The position numbers were made by a program, and so were the translations under genes. 64,000 nucleotides of DNA from Trichobilharzia regenti. Its lineage: Eukaryota; Platyhelminthes; Trematoda; Strigeidida; Schistosomatidae. The DNA lies in contig OX235263.1 of the NCBI GenBank assembly GCA_944472135.2, positions 6,679,517 through 6,743,516 of the forward strand, written 5' to 3'. Below the pieces are notes generated by a model, which did no database searches, had not been told where the DNA came from, and saw only the letters and a program-made list of their open reading frames with translations. Shown here in pieces: positions 25,601 to 40,184 of this stretch (within the stretch, counting starts at the first letter, position 1; every line of letters begins with the position of its first letter).

Positions 25601-27536
25601 CTCTACCTTTGTGTGCTACATGGTGTGTGTGTGCATGTGTGTATGTGGCAACTTGAACTGGTATTTCTTTTGTGCAAAGTTCCATGTTGAAACTCGGTTA
25701 GTCAGTCAGTCAATATTCCTGTCAGATGGGATGGAAAGACATATTAGCTAACAGCCATTTACATATGTATGCAGTTAGCGATGAGTCATATCCCTTGTGT
25801 TAGAGGTAGTTATGAATCTCAGTGTATGTGTAACGGCGTTCAAACTTGTGACCAAGTAGCCGAACTTCAGGAAACGTTTTAAATCAATGAGCTACATCTT
25901 CACAAGCAGGTTAAAGATGATCGATTGAAGAGAGATAACATTTTCCTACTTTTAGAAATGATTTTCCTCCCTATACTATTTTACTCGTTGTATTATTTTA
26001 TATTTTGCGCCGTTGTTCAATGTGTTCAATGAACCACCGAATCAATTGAACATAATATTCTGATTCACAGGATACATTGAATACACGTATATGTAGAAGT
26101 TTAAGTCAGTATTTTGCTCAAAATCTAACAAGAAGGAAAAGAAACCCATTCCATTTAAGCATTCAATGCCTGTTTCATCCTGCTTTGGGTGTTTCCTCAG
26201 CAGTCCCCTCACCGGGGTGTCCAGCTCAACCTACTGACTATTGAACTATTGGATTCGATTTCCAGTGTGTAAGACTAGCAATCCCACCCTACAGAAAGAG
26301 AAAAAAAACTCAGGACCACGGTTACTGAGGCTCCCAAGATTTAAAGCCAAATTGCTGTATTCGGTATGGAACTGACTGAGAAAAAAAAACCAAGGGGAAT
26401 AAAAATTTTAGTTTTAAATATCTGATTGACACTCATTTTCTCCAAGTTTAACCATGGAATGAAAACAGTTGTTTCCTCGCGGTTTCAGATTCATCGGCAC
26501 CCACTTCCAGTGTTCCAATCGGACACTTTTCATCTACAAGTCAAGCTTGTAAACCATTCAGTCACAAGGGACTTGATTCAGTGACAAGCTCATGTATTCT
26601 AAATTCTACTAGTACTAATGGTTTTTAGCATGATTGGCACACCAGCCAATAAATGTCATTTCGGTGGCAAGTATTTCTTCTCACTCCCTACCACTGTCAG
26701 TCGCAACTTCTCACTACTAGTGTGACGGTAGGTAGTTAATGGAATGTTTATTTAGAAATTGGTATCTCTATATAGCCAAACTGTGTAGGCCTTATCTTCA
26801 ACACACCATTCGCAGGGATCTTCGTGTTGTGGTACTTCTGAACTTCCTTCATATTGTGCTCCTCTTTCACGTCTTCCATGTGTCTCTACAGTGTTGTATC
26901 ATTTGCCTCCTCTGAAGTCAAATGTATCTGATGATATTAAATGGTTCGAGGCAATCGGCCACAGGAAGCCTTGATTGACCTATGTTTCGTGCTAGTTGGC
27001 ACTCACCGGTCAGCAAGGCGTATCTGCAACCACGTTGAAGGAACTCATGTCCCCCTCTCTGAGATTCGAACCCGCGTCACCCAGTACTGCAGGTTGCAGA
27101 TACGCCTTGCTGATGAGTACCAACCATCACGAAACATAGGTCAAGCAAGGCTTCCTGTGGCCGATTGCCTCGAACCATCTTCTAATATCACCAAATCAAT
27201 GTGCACCGTGATATCCAGCTACCTAGAATTCAGTTTGCACAAAAGAAAGGACTAGAAACGTCACACTAGTTACTCTAGTGTCCAATCAAAATCAAATGTA
27301 TCTATCTCCCTGCTATTTGATGATATTTTTTATGCCGATGAACGTCTCCTTATATTACTACTGATAAATCTAATCATTGGTACACACACCACACTAAAAC
27401 TCTAGGCAGTTTAGTTATGCAATTAATCAGCCACTAGCGAGCACCTGAGTAAATAAGAGAATCATTGAAAACTAACTAAGGGCATGCTGGGGATAGCTGG
27501 TTGTTTCGTCCAAGTTTGGTTGGAACTCATCGGCTG

Positions 27537-27571
<35 letters not shown>

Positions 27572-30500
27572 GTGAATCCATTCTTCACATTGAATTAAAG
27601 CACAAAAGAATAAGTTGAATACACAGTAGAAACAACAATAAAAATAACAACATATCAGTTTCACATAGATTTTGCGCTTATTTTGATCGCTGGAAGCAAA
27701 ATATCACACACGGCAACACGTGCATGTATGTGTGTGTGTGTGTATCTATGTCTGCATGTGTGTGTGTATGTGTACGTGTTAAATACTAACGCCAAATTAG
27801 GTAATCTGAGGAAAGAATCTGCATAGCGCAACTTTGATCTATTTGTCTATCTATAATGTATAAAAATCAATAATAATAATAATTATTATTATTATTATTT
27901 AAATATCATTTGTGAAGAATGTTATTATTATATGATGAATTGATAAATTCACAGAAAACATCAAACCGACCCGCCTACCTCCTGGGTCTTCCCTCTCGAT
28001 GAAATAGGCAGTAGAATAATAGATTGCAGGTTAGATATTGATTAACAGTGAAGAGAGAGTGAGAGAGTGAGTGGTGGCATTATAGCAAATCATTGTATAT
28101 ATACACTCTGTTGTCAGTACATGGATGCATACCTCCATCGCACATAGACATGAATATGAACAAACACACACACACACATACACACAAACACAAACACAAT
28201 CAGTTGTATACAGGGAATAATCAATTGTCTATCAATCATGTGTCAAGTGCTGGTTTGTAGGGATTTGATATCGATTGATTGGTTACAGGATTGTGATGAA
28301 TTGGCAGAAGTTAGAATTCATAGTCTGGCCATTGGATTGGGTTCAAGAGATTGGCTTAATGGTGTACAAGCTAGCTCGCTAGCCTTGTAACCAGAAGGTC
28401 CTGGTTTCGAACCGTGTCGGTGGGTGCGTGCGTGCGTGCTGTGACGAGGAGTCCCAAACTAGGCTGACGAAACAGCTGTCTGGCAGTACTCCATGGCTTG
28501 TTTTCCAATAGTTCTCTAACCGATGTCGACTCATGAAGAATAAATATTATTAGTTTAGGAAAGCAGATGTGTCATTTGTCTTTAATTTGTAGGGATTTGC
28601 TGTGTTTCAAGTTAGATCACAGATTGATATCATTTAGAGAGCTATCAGTGAAAGTCATCATGGAGTACTGGAGAGTTGTTTCGCCGTCTCCTTTGGGGAA
28701 TCACCACCAGTACGCACCCTTCATAAGAATTCGAACCCAGGACCTATTTAGTTATGACTACTACCAATTCATGATTTTAGCGCAACTAGTGGCGAGTGTT
28801 TTTCTCCACTCCCGGTCACGACTCCTCATTAGAACTCGAGGTGATTTCGTCTTGCAGACATCTGTTTGGAAGGTCATGAGTGTTCGAACCAGTAAGTCTC
28901 AAAGATGGAGGACGAAACAGCTATCCAGTACTCCTTGGTTCTCAGTAGTCCTCTAACTCATCACAAATTATGATGAATTATTAAAAACCATCGTCATACT
29001 CGACAGTCTTGATTAGTCTTAGCTTGTGACCCCACTGTCAGAGGTCGAACCTAAAACATTCAGGTCATAAGGTGAGTTACATCTGGTCACTAGAGTTCCA
29101 GACTGTTGAAGATTCCCAAGCTAGGACGAAACAGTGTGTAGTATGTACACTTTATTCCCCTCCTTCTTTTTTTTATCTTTTTTATAACTGAATTCAACTA
29201 TTAGATCAACAGTCCAGTTTATTGATTAATTTCCTTTGAAGAAAAACCCAATAGAAAATCAATAAAACCTTGTTTCTTCTCAACATCACCATAATCATCA
29301 GCATAATTAATGACTCATGACAAAAATATTGCGTGTTTTACAATCGTTAATGTTTGATGAAGAAAAATCTTTAAAAAAATGTTGTTCTAAAATAATAATT
29401 GAAAACAAAACGTAATTTAAAGATGATTAAGTGCGTTGATATGTGTGCGGGGGTGCGTGGGTGTGTACTTTTATACACTCATGTACTTACAACAACAACA
29501 ACAATGACGACGCACACACACACACACACACACGTACATTGAGAAATACAGAGAAAAAGGGTGGAGGGGGTCAACAGTTAGATGGATGGATGGATAATTA
29601 AACTGTATACTAGGCCGTTTCATACCAAAAAAAAACTTGAAAAATTCCACACAAAAATAAAAAGAATAACTTTCTTATTGATTTTTCTTGTTGTTATTGT
29701 TGCCGTTGTGGTAATTAATCATTTTATCTTCTTATTTTTCTTTTAATTTTCTAAATATCATATGTTATATATTAAATTTATCTGAGAATGATTGTCTGTG
29801 TTTGTGTGTGTGTGTCATGTGTGTTTTTATCAATGAATGAATCAATGAATGAATGAACTGAAGAATGTGCTTGCATAGTATGAAGTCCTACCACCCTGTT
29901 ATGGTTACTACCGCTGTTTTGGTTTGCTATGACTAACGGTGTATCATGTATAGTGTGTATTTAATCGATAATTGATCGATAAATATCAATTAGTCAATCA
30001 ATCAGTTAATTAGTATAAAATTATTTAGGAGTGGATAAATCGATTACTGCTGCCGTCATCAATCATGATATTAGTGACTAGAGTTCTTGTAACATGGGAT
30101 ATTTGATTTTAAAAAAAGATTTATTTTGATAGCCTAATTAATGACGGTCAGATCAGATGGCCAGAAAAGATCAGCAACAGGGATCTCTGGCAATGAGCGA
30201 ACCAATCAGGAACCGATTGTGAAACAAATAGGCAGAAAGAAATGGAGATGGATTGGCTGGCCATAGTCTGAGGAAACCATCAAGTGACATCACTAGACAA
30301 GCCATTGCTCGAGTGGAACCCGAAAGGGAGGCGGCGAGTTGGTCGTCAGTGCAAGGGTGACTTGGAGGAGATCATGCGAGGAGGAGATGAAAGCATGTGG
30401 ACAGACCTGGAGCAGGGTGAAAAAGTTGTCAGAAAACCGAAGGCAATGGAGGTGCGCAGCTGAAGCCCTATGTTCCTCTAGGAACTAAAGGATACAATAA

Positions 30501-33500
30501 TAATAATAATAATTAATGACGGTAGACGTGATTGGGAAAGTAAGGCAAGTTTTTATTACCCCCGGCCCCCACCAGTCTGTGTAGAGGAGATCAACAGTAC
30601 TCAATATTCAGCATGAAAAATAAAATGTGGATTTTCAACACCAATGTGAAGTCAGTACTACTTACTATACGGATCAGAGACTTGGCGCCGCACTGCGTCA
30701 CGAAATGCACCTTCACCAACAGCTGTCTTCGCTCAGTACTTCGCCCAAGATCAGATGGCCAGTCAGAAAAGATCAATAATAGTGAGGGATCTCTGTCAAT
30801 GAACAAGCCAACCCAGCAGGAACTAAATGTGAAACAAATATACAGGAAGAAATGGAGGTGAATTAGCCATACTCTGAGAACAAAACAAACCGTCATCAAG
30901 TGACATCACATGCCAAGCCATTGTTCGAGTGGAACCCGGAAGGGAAGCGGCTAGTTAGTTAGTCGTCAGTGTGAGGGTGCGGTGACATGGAGGAGGTGAT
31001 GCGAAGAGAAGATGAATGGATGTGGGCAAGCGCGAAGTCAGATGTGGAAAACGTTGGAGAAGAATCGAACGTAATGGAGACGTGCAGCTGAAGCCCTATA
31101 GTCCTCTGGGAAAACTCTTATAACAACTTGTCACAGTTATTTTTCAATGGTTAATTTGTAAGGATTAGATGGTTACAGAATGCAGCTGACTTACTGGAGT
31201 TGTAGGGAGAAGATATGACGAGGAGTGAAGTCAAATACTCGCCACCGACATGATATTCCTTGGTTGGTGCTAATCACACTAAAAATCACGAATTGAGTCG
31301 GATTCCAGTGTCTGAATGGTCTACGAGATTGACTTGTAGCCTAAGGAGTGGTGAGTTCGAACACTGACGGTGGGTGTCTACTGCTGATGAGTCGCTAACC
31401 AGGACAACAAAGCTGTTCATTACCTCCTGGTGATGGTTGTGTGATGGTTCACACATCACATCGATACTCTTTGATCCTCAAACTAGGTTGATGAAACAAC
31501 TGGCTGTCCAGTACTTCAGTGCTGGTTTTCAATGGTTCTCTGACTGATTTAAAACAATTAGTCCCTTTTATAAATTTTGATAACGTTATTAGAAGACGGA
31601 GACTGTCTGAAAAATGTGATGTATTAGCGCTATACATTTCGAACAATTTGATCACACATTTACTTGTCAAGTCAATATATATAGAAAGGTTAAATTAAAC
31701 AAAGTGAGAGAAAACGGAATTAAGAATAATTAACACAAACGTTTGGTAATCCAATCAAATAAGGATTACCAAGGTAGGTTAAGAGTAATGACAAACTGTT
31801 TTTGAATACACAAGGGGGGCTTAAGTCTATGAATAGCTATAGCCTCAGCGTATTTCAATAAACGCCCTTGACCGTTTTTATAGATGACCTTAAAGGTTGA
31901 GTTAACATCAATCTTATGGTTCATCTCGATTAGATGTTTAGCTATAGACGAATTTGGTAGTCTGCCACCTACATCTATTAGCTTGTCACAATTCATCTGT
32001 TTTTCTAACCATTTTGGGATATGCTCTCTCACCCTCACGTGCAAAGCGCGATTACTCCTCCCTATGTATGTATGTCCACACACACACGAAAATTGGTAAA
32101 TTGTATGGGATGTGATATAATCACTTGTGCACTTTTGGGGTTTACAGTGAAGCATATTTTTGGCTTTTTCCACAATTACAAGCTGGGCAGCATAGTAGGT
32201 CCTACGGATGATTGAATTCAACCTTTGTCTCACAATCCTACTGTTTATTTCCCTGTTATATGGTAATTTGATAAAAACCTTTTTCTTAGGGACGGTATGG
32301 ATTGTAGGTTTAGAGGCTAGTTGACTTCTACACCTGTTTAAAAATTTCAAAGGATATCCATTTTCAACAAGAGTATCCATTAATATTGACAAGTAAATGT
32401 GTGATCAGATTGTTCGAAATGTATAGCGCTAATACATCACATTTCTCTGACTGATGTCAATCCATGATCAAACATGGGATGCAGTTCCTGATGATGACAG
32501 CATTGATTGGTGCCAGTCACGCTAAATGCATCCCAAATTGGCAGAAGTTAGAATTCATGGGTTGGATATTGATCCGGGACCCAGTGGCCTAATGGTCTAC
32601 AAGCTAGCTCGCATTCTAACCAGAGGGTCCTGAGTGGTGGGTGGGTACTACCGATGATTCCCTAAATTAGACTTATGAAACAACTGGCTTTCCAGTACTC
32701 CCTGGTGGATTTCAGTGGTTCTCTAACTGATACCAACCTCGTGGGCGAACTCGATAAACAAATCAAATCCAGCAGGGACTGTGTTTGAATGGCTATGGAG
32801 GGCTTCATCATCAGCTGACATCGGTTAGACAACCATTGGAAAACCTTCAGGAAGTACTGGACAGCCAGGTGTTTCGTCAGCCTAATGCTTGGGACCCTTC
32901 AGCAGTATGCACCCACTGGATAGGGGTTCGAACCGGGGACCTTCTGGTTATAAGGCTAGTGAGCTAGCTCGTGGACCATTTAAGCCACTGAGATCCGATC
33001 CAATGACCAGCATATGAATTCTAACTTCTGCCAATTCAACATTAAATTAAGAATATCCTAATACATATATATACACTTATATCCTTTGCTGTGTTTAAAA
33101 ATTGAATCTCTATTGTTCATGGTTAAGGCATCCACATTTATATCAGGTATATGATATAGTTACTAAGACGATACTGTCTACTGACCTTGTTGTCATATTT
33201 TTATATCCATGTTTATTGTAGTAGTTGTCATTTTTACTAATAAGGATCTAAATTACACTTGTTGTCGCTGTTCTTGTTCGTGTTATTATTATTGCCAATA
33301 TTTCGTGTTTTCTGGTTACTACCCCTGTCCTACCCAACCAGCCAGTCTCGTTGTCCCGCTGAAAAAAAAACACAAAATAAAATTATTCTACCTTAGCAAC
33401 CTTAACAACATAATACATATAAATGAATAGAGAGAGGGAGAGAGAGAAAAGGCTTAACCCTTCTGTTCCACTTAACAAACAAACAAACAAACAAATTGAT

Positions 33501-36279
33501 TAATTAGTGTGCCAATAGACGCACTTTTTCACTTGTTATCCATTTCCATTGTCATTTGTTATTCATTTTCTCTGTGTTCCAGTTGTCGTTAGTGGGTTAA
33601 GGTTGTTTACTGTCGTGTGCGTAGGTGTGTGTGTGTGTTGTACGATAAACACGAAATGTCTCTATAAACAGATGGATATTGGGTGCATGTATGTTCTGCT
33701 TGTTTTGACAAGATTCATATAACTAATTATCAATCATATGCATATGATATATATACTAATATGATAATTTAAAGGATTGGCGGGTTGCGGGGGTGGGGGT
33801 AGTGAGGCATCAAAGTTTAAGTGGATATTAATCACGAATTAAAATTAGATCTCCGTGTGTGTGTGTGCGTGTGTTGAACGGATCATGTATCACAGTAACC
33901 CTTCTAGAGATGATATGGCCATTAATGATAAGTATTTAATATTTATTGGTGATGGGGTGGGGCGAGGTGAGGCATTAGTGACAGGAAAACAGATCAGCTC
34001 AACTTAACACACGCATACATACTAACAAACGCGGAAAAGCAGATGCCCGTGAGTGAACGGCAATGTTGTTTTCATTGTTCCTGTGTTATTCGTGTTAGGG
34101 TTAGTAGTGTCATCTAACTGACACTAATGACAGCTTTAATTATTCCAATATTTATATAACCATATAAACACACATAAATCCAGATGCTTCCGTTAGTTAA
34201 TTTCTTTGTTAGGATTAAATCTAAGTAAATGAGCATCCTGTGTCTGTGGATTAGCTTGGTGAATGCTCTCCAACCACTGGGGTTCGACCTCCAGCAGACG
34301 CACTCCTAAACCTAGCTAGGCTGGATAATAAAACCGACAAAGAGGGAAGGTTGGACAAAGCTCTAGCCTGAACCCGAATATTCAACACTAATAATGTACG
34401 CACATCTCAATTACTGTGAAAGTGCATTACTTACTTGCATCGGAGTGGTAGAATGCTCGCCTGTCGGTGTACATGCCACTCGCGGGTTCAACTCCTGGCC
34501 GAGTAAAGCTTCTAAATCTTGCTTAACCTGTAGTAATCAATGGAAGATGGGAGATGAAGGGTTGGATCTCAGAAGAAAGGACTTGAGTTCCTTCAAAGTG
34601 GTTGCAGATGAACCTTGCTGACTGACTGGTGAGTGCCACTTAGCAGAAAACCCAGGTACAACTAAGGTTTCCTGTAGCTAATTGCCTCCAACTACTGTTA
34701 GGTAGATGAGTTTTCGAAGTTTAAGAGCCAATAGTAGAAGTCTAGCCAATCATGCATGAATCTGGAGTTCGATCGATAGTCAACAAACTCTTTAACTTTA
34801 CCTCACCGGAAAAGATGCGACACCATCATTAACATGAGTGACACCTGAAAGCTTGGAGTCTTGTATTTCTCACCTAAAACCTATTTTTCGAACTTAAAAC
34901 ACACTTGTCACTAATCCAGTGTTCATATCAATCAACCATTGGTTCACTAGTAGTGTAGTGGTGTGATATAATGTGACAGTATGTGTTCCAACGGAATATT
35001 ATTCTCACATTAGCAACGGGAATATCTTTGCTTCCGTGTCTTGTCTTCTGTCGTTACATTCGGTATCATCGCTGCCTGCCGACAAATGTACAGCTGATGC
35101 CCTGCAGTTTTGAAGATGGAGACATATGAATCTTCTGACAGGGCTTCAAGGTTGTTGCAGAGTTGAATGACATTCAGCATTCATCAGAGAGGAGGATTTT
35201 ACTTGGAACACTGCTGAGAGGTTAGGCGAAGGCATCATATGATAGTGTGAGGTGAAACACCGGCGAATACGGGCCAACCAGGGTCATACAAAGCTCTTCC
35301 AAAGTGGGAAGGACCATACACGGTCACCGAGAGACCGGGTCACCTCACCAAGCTCCGGAACTGGGTACAGCAATACAAGCAAACAAAGCTACAAGCACCA
35401 AGAAGATCGAATCGACTTCAGTTGAAAGTATTTAATGCGGGTGGCGGGGAGGGGACGAGTATGCTGTTGTGATACAGACAGCAATGTGTGTTCCAAAGAA
35501 ATAACAGGATACCTTAGCTTCGTGTCTTTCCTCCAACTGCTACACTAGTGAATAAGAAAAGACGGATTTCCAGTAATCTAAGTGTTTGTGAGAGAGGCAT
35601 GATGTCATCACAATAACATAAACACAGAAACAATAAGAAGGAGAATACAAGAACTTTCGTTATGCTTCAACGATCAAAAATACGAAGAAAGCCAAACCAT
35701 TACCAAACTGTCGAAAATTGATTGATTATTGCCTAAAGGGATAATTAATCTTGAATTAGTCAATACGTTTGACAGTGATGACCCACACAAGAGAGATGCT
35801 TATATCCTACTCAGTGAGTAGTATTCACCAATAATGTAATGAGACTAATGTCCAATTCTAATCAATTAATTAATTTATTTATTGTTATCTTAAGGCATTT
35901 CTTTTTGTTAAAAAACTGGTGTTTAAAGCATTAAGAGGAGTGTTTGAGTGAGTGAGTAGTCAGTTTTGTCAGTTATTCGTACACCCACGCACCCACCCAC
36001 CCCCACACACATACACACAAAAGGGTCATTTATCCAATGACTTGTCTTCAGATTACAAAGATTACACAGATAAGTATCAGTGGAAAATAGGAAACGGGAT
36101 TGCGTGGGTGGGTGGGTGGCGGGTTCTTCCCCCCTCTATTTATTTACCCCCTTAACTGTTTCGAGTGATTACTCTACACTTATATCCTTTTAACTAACAG
36201 TGGTCTAGGGCACTTTTACTACGTTGTATATATTTGGTAGCTATTGTTATCCCTAGTGAAAGGGTACCGATGTTGAATC

Positions 36280-36311
<32 letters not shown>

Positions 36312-39300
36312 TTATTGACTGTTCTACCTCGGTGCTCTCCTTCTGTGCCTCTCTCTCTCTCTTCCTGTCTACCCCTCTCTACATACACTTCATATGCTTC
36401 ATCGATTTAATTAAATTCTTAAAAAATTGGGAGATTTGAAAAGCAAACAATAATAATAACAATAATAATAGCAATAGCAATACTCAGGAAATCGTTAACA
36501 AAAGAAGAAAAACCCCAAACTATAAACCGACTGGAGAAAGTGAATGAATTCACCGCATTGTGCATTCGTGTCTACTTTTGTGTATGCGTCGGTGCGTGGG
36601 TGGATTCGTGTACCGGTGTCTTTGTTGCTTTGATTGAGTATAGGGTGACACACAAGCAAACACAGCGAGAGAGAAACTGAAAAAAATAATAAAAACTAAA
36701 AAAGTGTCTTTTGAAAAATAAAATCACAACAGAATAAAATAACGAACGACCTTAGAGAGGAAGATAAAAGCGAATACTTGTGGGTATAAAAAATAAAATA
36801 TAAAAATAAGGCGGTGTGTGGGCGTGAAATAGGGTGCTTAGAATTAGAACGAAGAGTTTACTCATGGTTCATTGAATACGGTCTACCAAAAAATCAGTGT
36901 TCTGTACAATTTATAAGCAAGAATACACCCCCACACCCCCACTCCAACAGATAACACAATTAGGGGGACTATCGGAAAACCTTCAGGGAGTACTGGACAG
37001 CCAGCTGTTTCGTCAGCCTAGTGCTCGGGACTCTTCATCAGTACGCACCCACCGGAAGGGGTTCGAACTCAGTACCTTCTGGTTACAAGCCTGGGACCCG
37101 ATACTACAATGGCCCAGGTCTTCCAGTGGTTCTCTAACCGCGATGTCAGCTCATGATGAAATCCTGTAATTAATCAATCAAATCCCTGCTAATCAATACT
37201 TGAATATATACGAGTATTTAATGTTCCTAGGTTTCCTGTTAGTTCGCACTCACCAGTCAGTCAGAAAGGTGCATCTGCGACCGTCTTGAAAGAACCCATG
37301 TCTCTCCTTTTGAGATTCGAACCCACGTCACTCAGTGAGTACTGCAGTCATAGACGTTACCACTGAGCAACTATTTGGATCGATCACCTCCAAGAATAGA
37401 ATGGCAGTCACCTCTCTATCTCAACTTCATCGACTTTGAAAAGGCCTTCAGCGGACAGAGTCGTTCGAGAGGTGATTTGGCAACTACTTCGCTACTACGG
37501 GGTCCCATCGACAATTATACATCTCATCCAACAGTTATACGACAATGCTGCATGCCAAGTAATCCACAACGGAAAACTTACGGAAGCCTTCGAAGTCAGG
37601 ACGGGAGTGAGACAAGGCTGTCTACTATCACCAGTGATCTTCCTGATTGCAGTAGATTGGATAATGCGACAGAAAACGGCGGGCGATGAGGAAACAGGCA
37701 TAAAATGGGCTCACACAAAAATGGAACTTGGAGGATCTGGACTTCGCCGATGATATATGTCTGATTTCCCACAAATTGGAAGATATGAAAGTGAAAAGCA
37801 ACAAGTTGGCAGAAGAAGCATCAAAGATAGGACTTCATTTCAAGTGAACATAGATAAAACAGAGGTGATGAAGATTCCTGGCCAACAACAACAGACACAA
37901 TCAGCCAGCATAAATGGGAGGAACCTGAAAGAAACAGCCTTCTTTACCTACCTGGGAAGTATCGTTTCAACTACAGGTGGAACTGACGAGGATATCAAAG
38001 CCAGAATCGGAAAAGCAAGGCAGGCTTTCATTACTCTGAAGTCTGTGTGGAGGTCAACAGCACTCAGCATCAAAAATAAGATCCGGATTTTCAACTCCAA
38101 TGTAAAGTCAGTGCTTCATTACGGATCAGAGACTTGGCGAGTCATAAAGAGCACCTCAAACAAACTTCAGATCTTCATCAACAGCTGTCTTTGCTCAATA
38201 CTCAAGATCAGATGGCCAGAAAAGATCAGCAACAAAGATCTCTGGGAGCGAACCAACCAGGAACCGATTGTGAAACAAATAGGCAGAAGAAATGGAGATG
38301 GATTGGTCACACCCTAAGAAAACCATCAAGTGACATCACTAGACAAGCCATTGCTCGAGTGGAACCCGAAAGGGAGGCGGCGAGTTGGTCGTCCAAGGGT
38401 GACTTGGAGGAGGTCATGCGAGGAGGAGATGAAAGCATGTGGGCAGACTTGGAGCGGAGTGAAAAAGTTAGCAGAAAACCGAAGGCAATGGAGGTGCGCA
38501 GCTGAAGCCCTATATTCCTCTAGGAACTAAAGGATGTAATAATAATAATACCTCCAAGAATCTGATGACAATCATTCAGAGTGTACCATGATCATGGGCC
38601 AACTAGAATATTGGGTTCGAGTCTCACAAGGGATATAAGTCCCTTCATGCTTGCAAATACGCTTTGCTGACAGACTGTTGAGTGCCAAATGACACGAAAC
38701 CTAGGTGGAAGGCTTTCTGTAGTCGATTGCCTCCAACTATCTAACATAATCAGAAATCAGAAGTTGATTGGTGGATGGTGGTGACTAGAGCAGTGTAGAA
38801 TCCAGAAAAACACGCATTTCGTCCTATTTGAGACTCGTCAGCTAACAGATGTACCTGCACTCTCCCTAACGAGTGATGATGTTCCCACCGAGGCTCGAAC
38901 CCAGCGGTATTAGTTTCAAACGCCTAAGAGTTAGCCACGAGAGAGCCACTACCTTTTGTTCAACAGGTCATATTAATTATTTATTTAAATTTTAGATTTT
39001 TCCGTCGATTGATTCGACCGAAATGCTCGGTTTCAGGTTGACATGTCTGTCGGTTTCTTGTTCAGATGCTTCAACAATGTGTGAGCATGTAATTCGAATT
39101 TAATTGGTGGATACAGGGTACGGTCAACCTGAGACCGAGCACTTCGGTCCAATCAGTCGGCGGGAAAATCTAAATTTGAGTTAAATACTTATAAATCGTT
39201 AGACTGATATGAATATGAAATAAAAATCGATTTGTTAGCCGAACTCAAATTTGTCATCCTTGAATTACATATGCACATACTGAATTGCATACATTTTAGC

Positions 39301-40153
39301 ATGTTATAGATTATTGAATCTAATGTTTTGTTGATATACCAGCATGGTGAAGGGAAATACAAAATTAACAGTTATAATAACACAGCTTAAATGATGTTCA
39401 CACTTATGAAAAAATAAACAAATAAAAATTTCAAAAAAATTGAGAGGATTATAAATATAAGAAGTACAATAACAACAAAGCCTGATGTTGAAAGGGTAGA
39501 GGAAATGGTTTATTTAATAGTGCAAAGAGGGTTAGTTAGTTAGTTAGTTCATGCCTGACACTATTTTCATCACATAAAGTACGTACCACGAAATATGGTA
39601 TAGTGGAATTTTTATACTTAGACATACGTGCATGAAGTCTTCTGAAAAGACTTCTTGTTTTACCTGAGGAGGAGACACAAGGTGGGAGCTGCGGGTGCTG
39701 TAGTGGGTGTCAGAGTCTGACAAAATTCCTTTAGCAAATTTATTGCATGACATCATGTGCCTATCATCAATGACATTGTCAACGATATGACCGGAAATGG
39801 GATACCAGTCGTACTGTTGACTGACAGTCTTCAGAGTTCTACGAAGCAATCCAGGAAAGAATAAGCGAGGGTGAACAGTAAAGAAGAAGAATAGGTGAGA
39901 TGCACGAGTTGACAAACTGTAAGAGGAGTAGTCGTTGGGTTATACCTGAGAACCTTAACTTCTTCTTAATGTAAAAAGTCAGACGAAATATTCTTTTAGA
40001 AATCGCTAAAAGGATAATCTATGCGGTTAATACACACTTCAAAACTATAAGCAAAATCTCTGGTCCACTAGCTATTACATCAATGAAAATAAGAGTTCAT
40101 TAATAAGCGCACAACTGTATGGCAGTTATTATTGACAATAGCATCATCACTAA

Positions 40154-40184
<31 letters not shown>

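Larger units (their letters stand above)
31549..32442 (-). mobile_element. Penelope-like retroelement, 5'-truncated, with 13-bp target duplication
   Basis: This 894-bp insertion sits inside a family B SINE. The 13-mer TTCTCTGACTGAT flanks it at 31536-31548 and 32443-32455, a clean target site duplication. It carries a GIY-YIG reading frame on the minus strand and a ~58-bp inverted repeat at the two sides (about 31612-31670 and 32389-32441). Penelope-like elements are known for 5' truncation and for inverted partial pseudo-LTRs, and both fit here. The schistosome lineage I recall is Cercyon, but I cannot confirm the family name. Confidence 0.88.
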
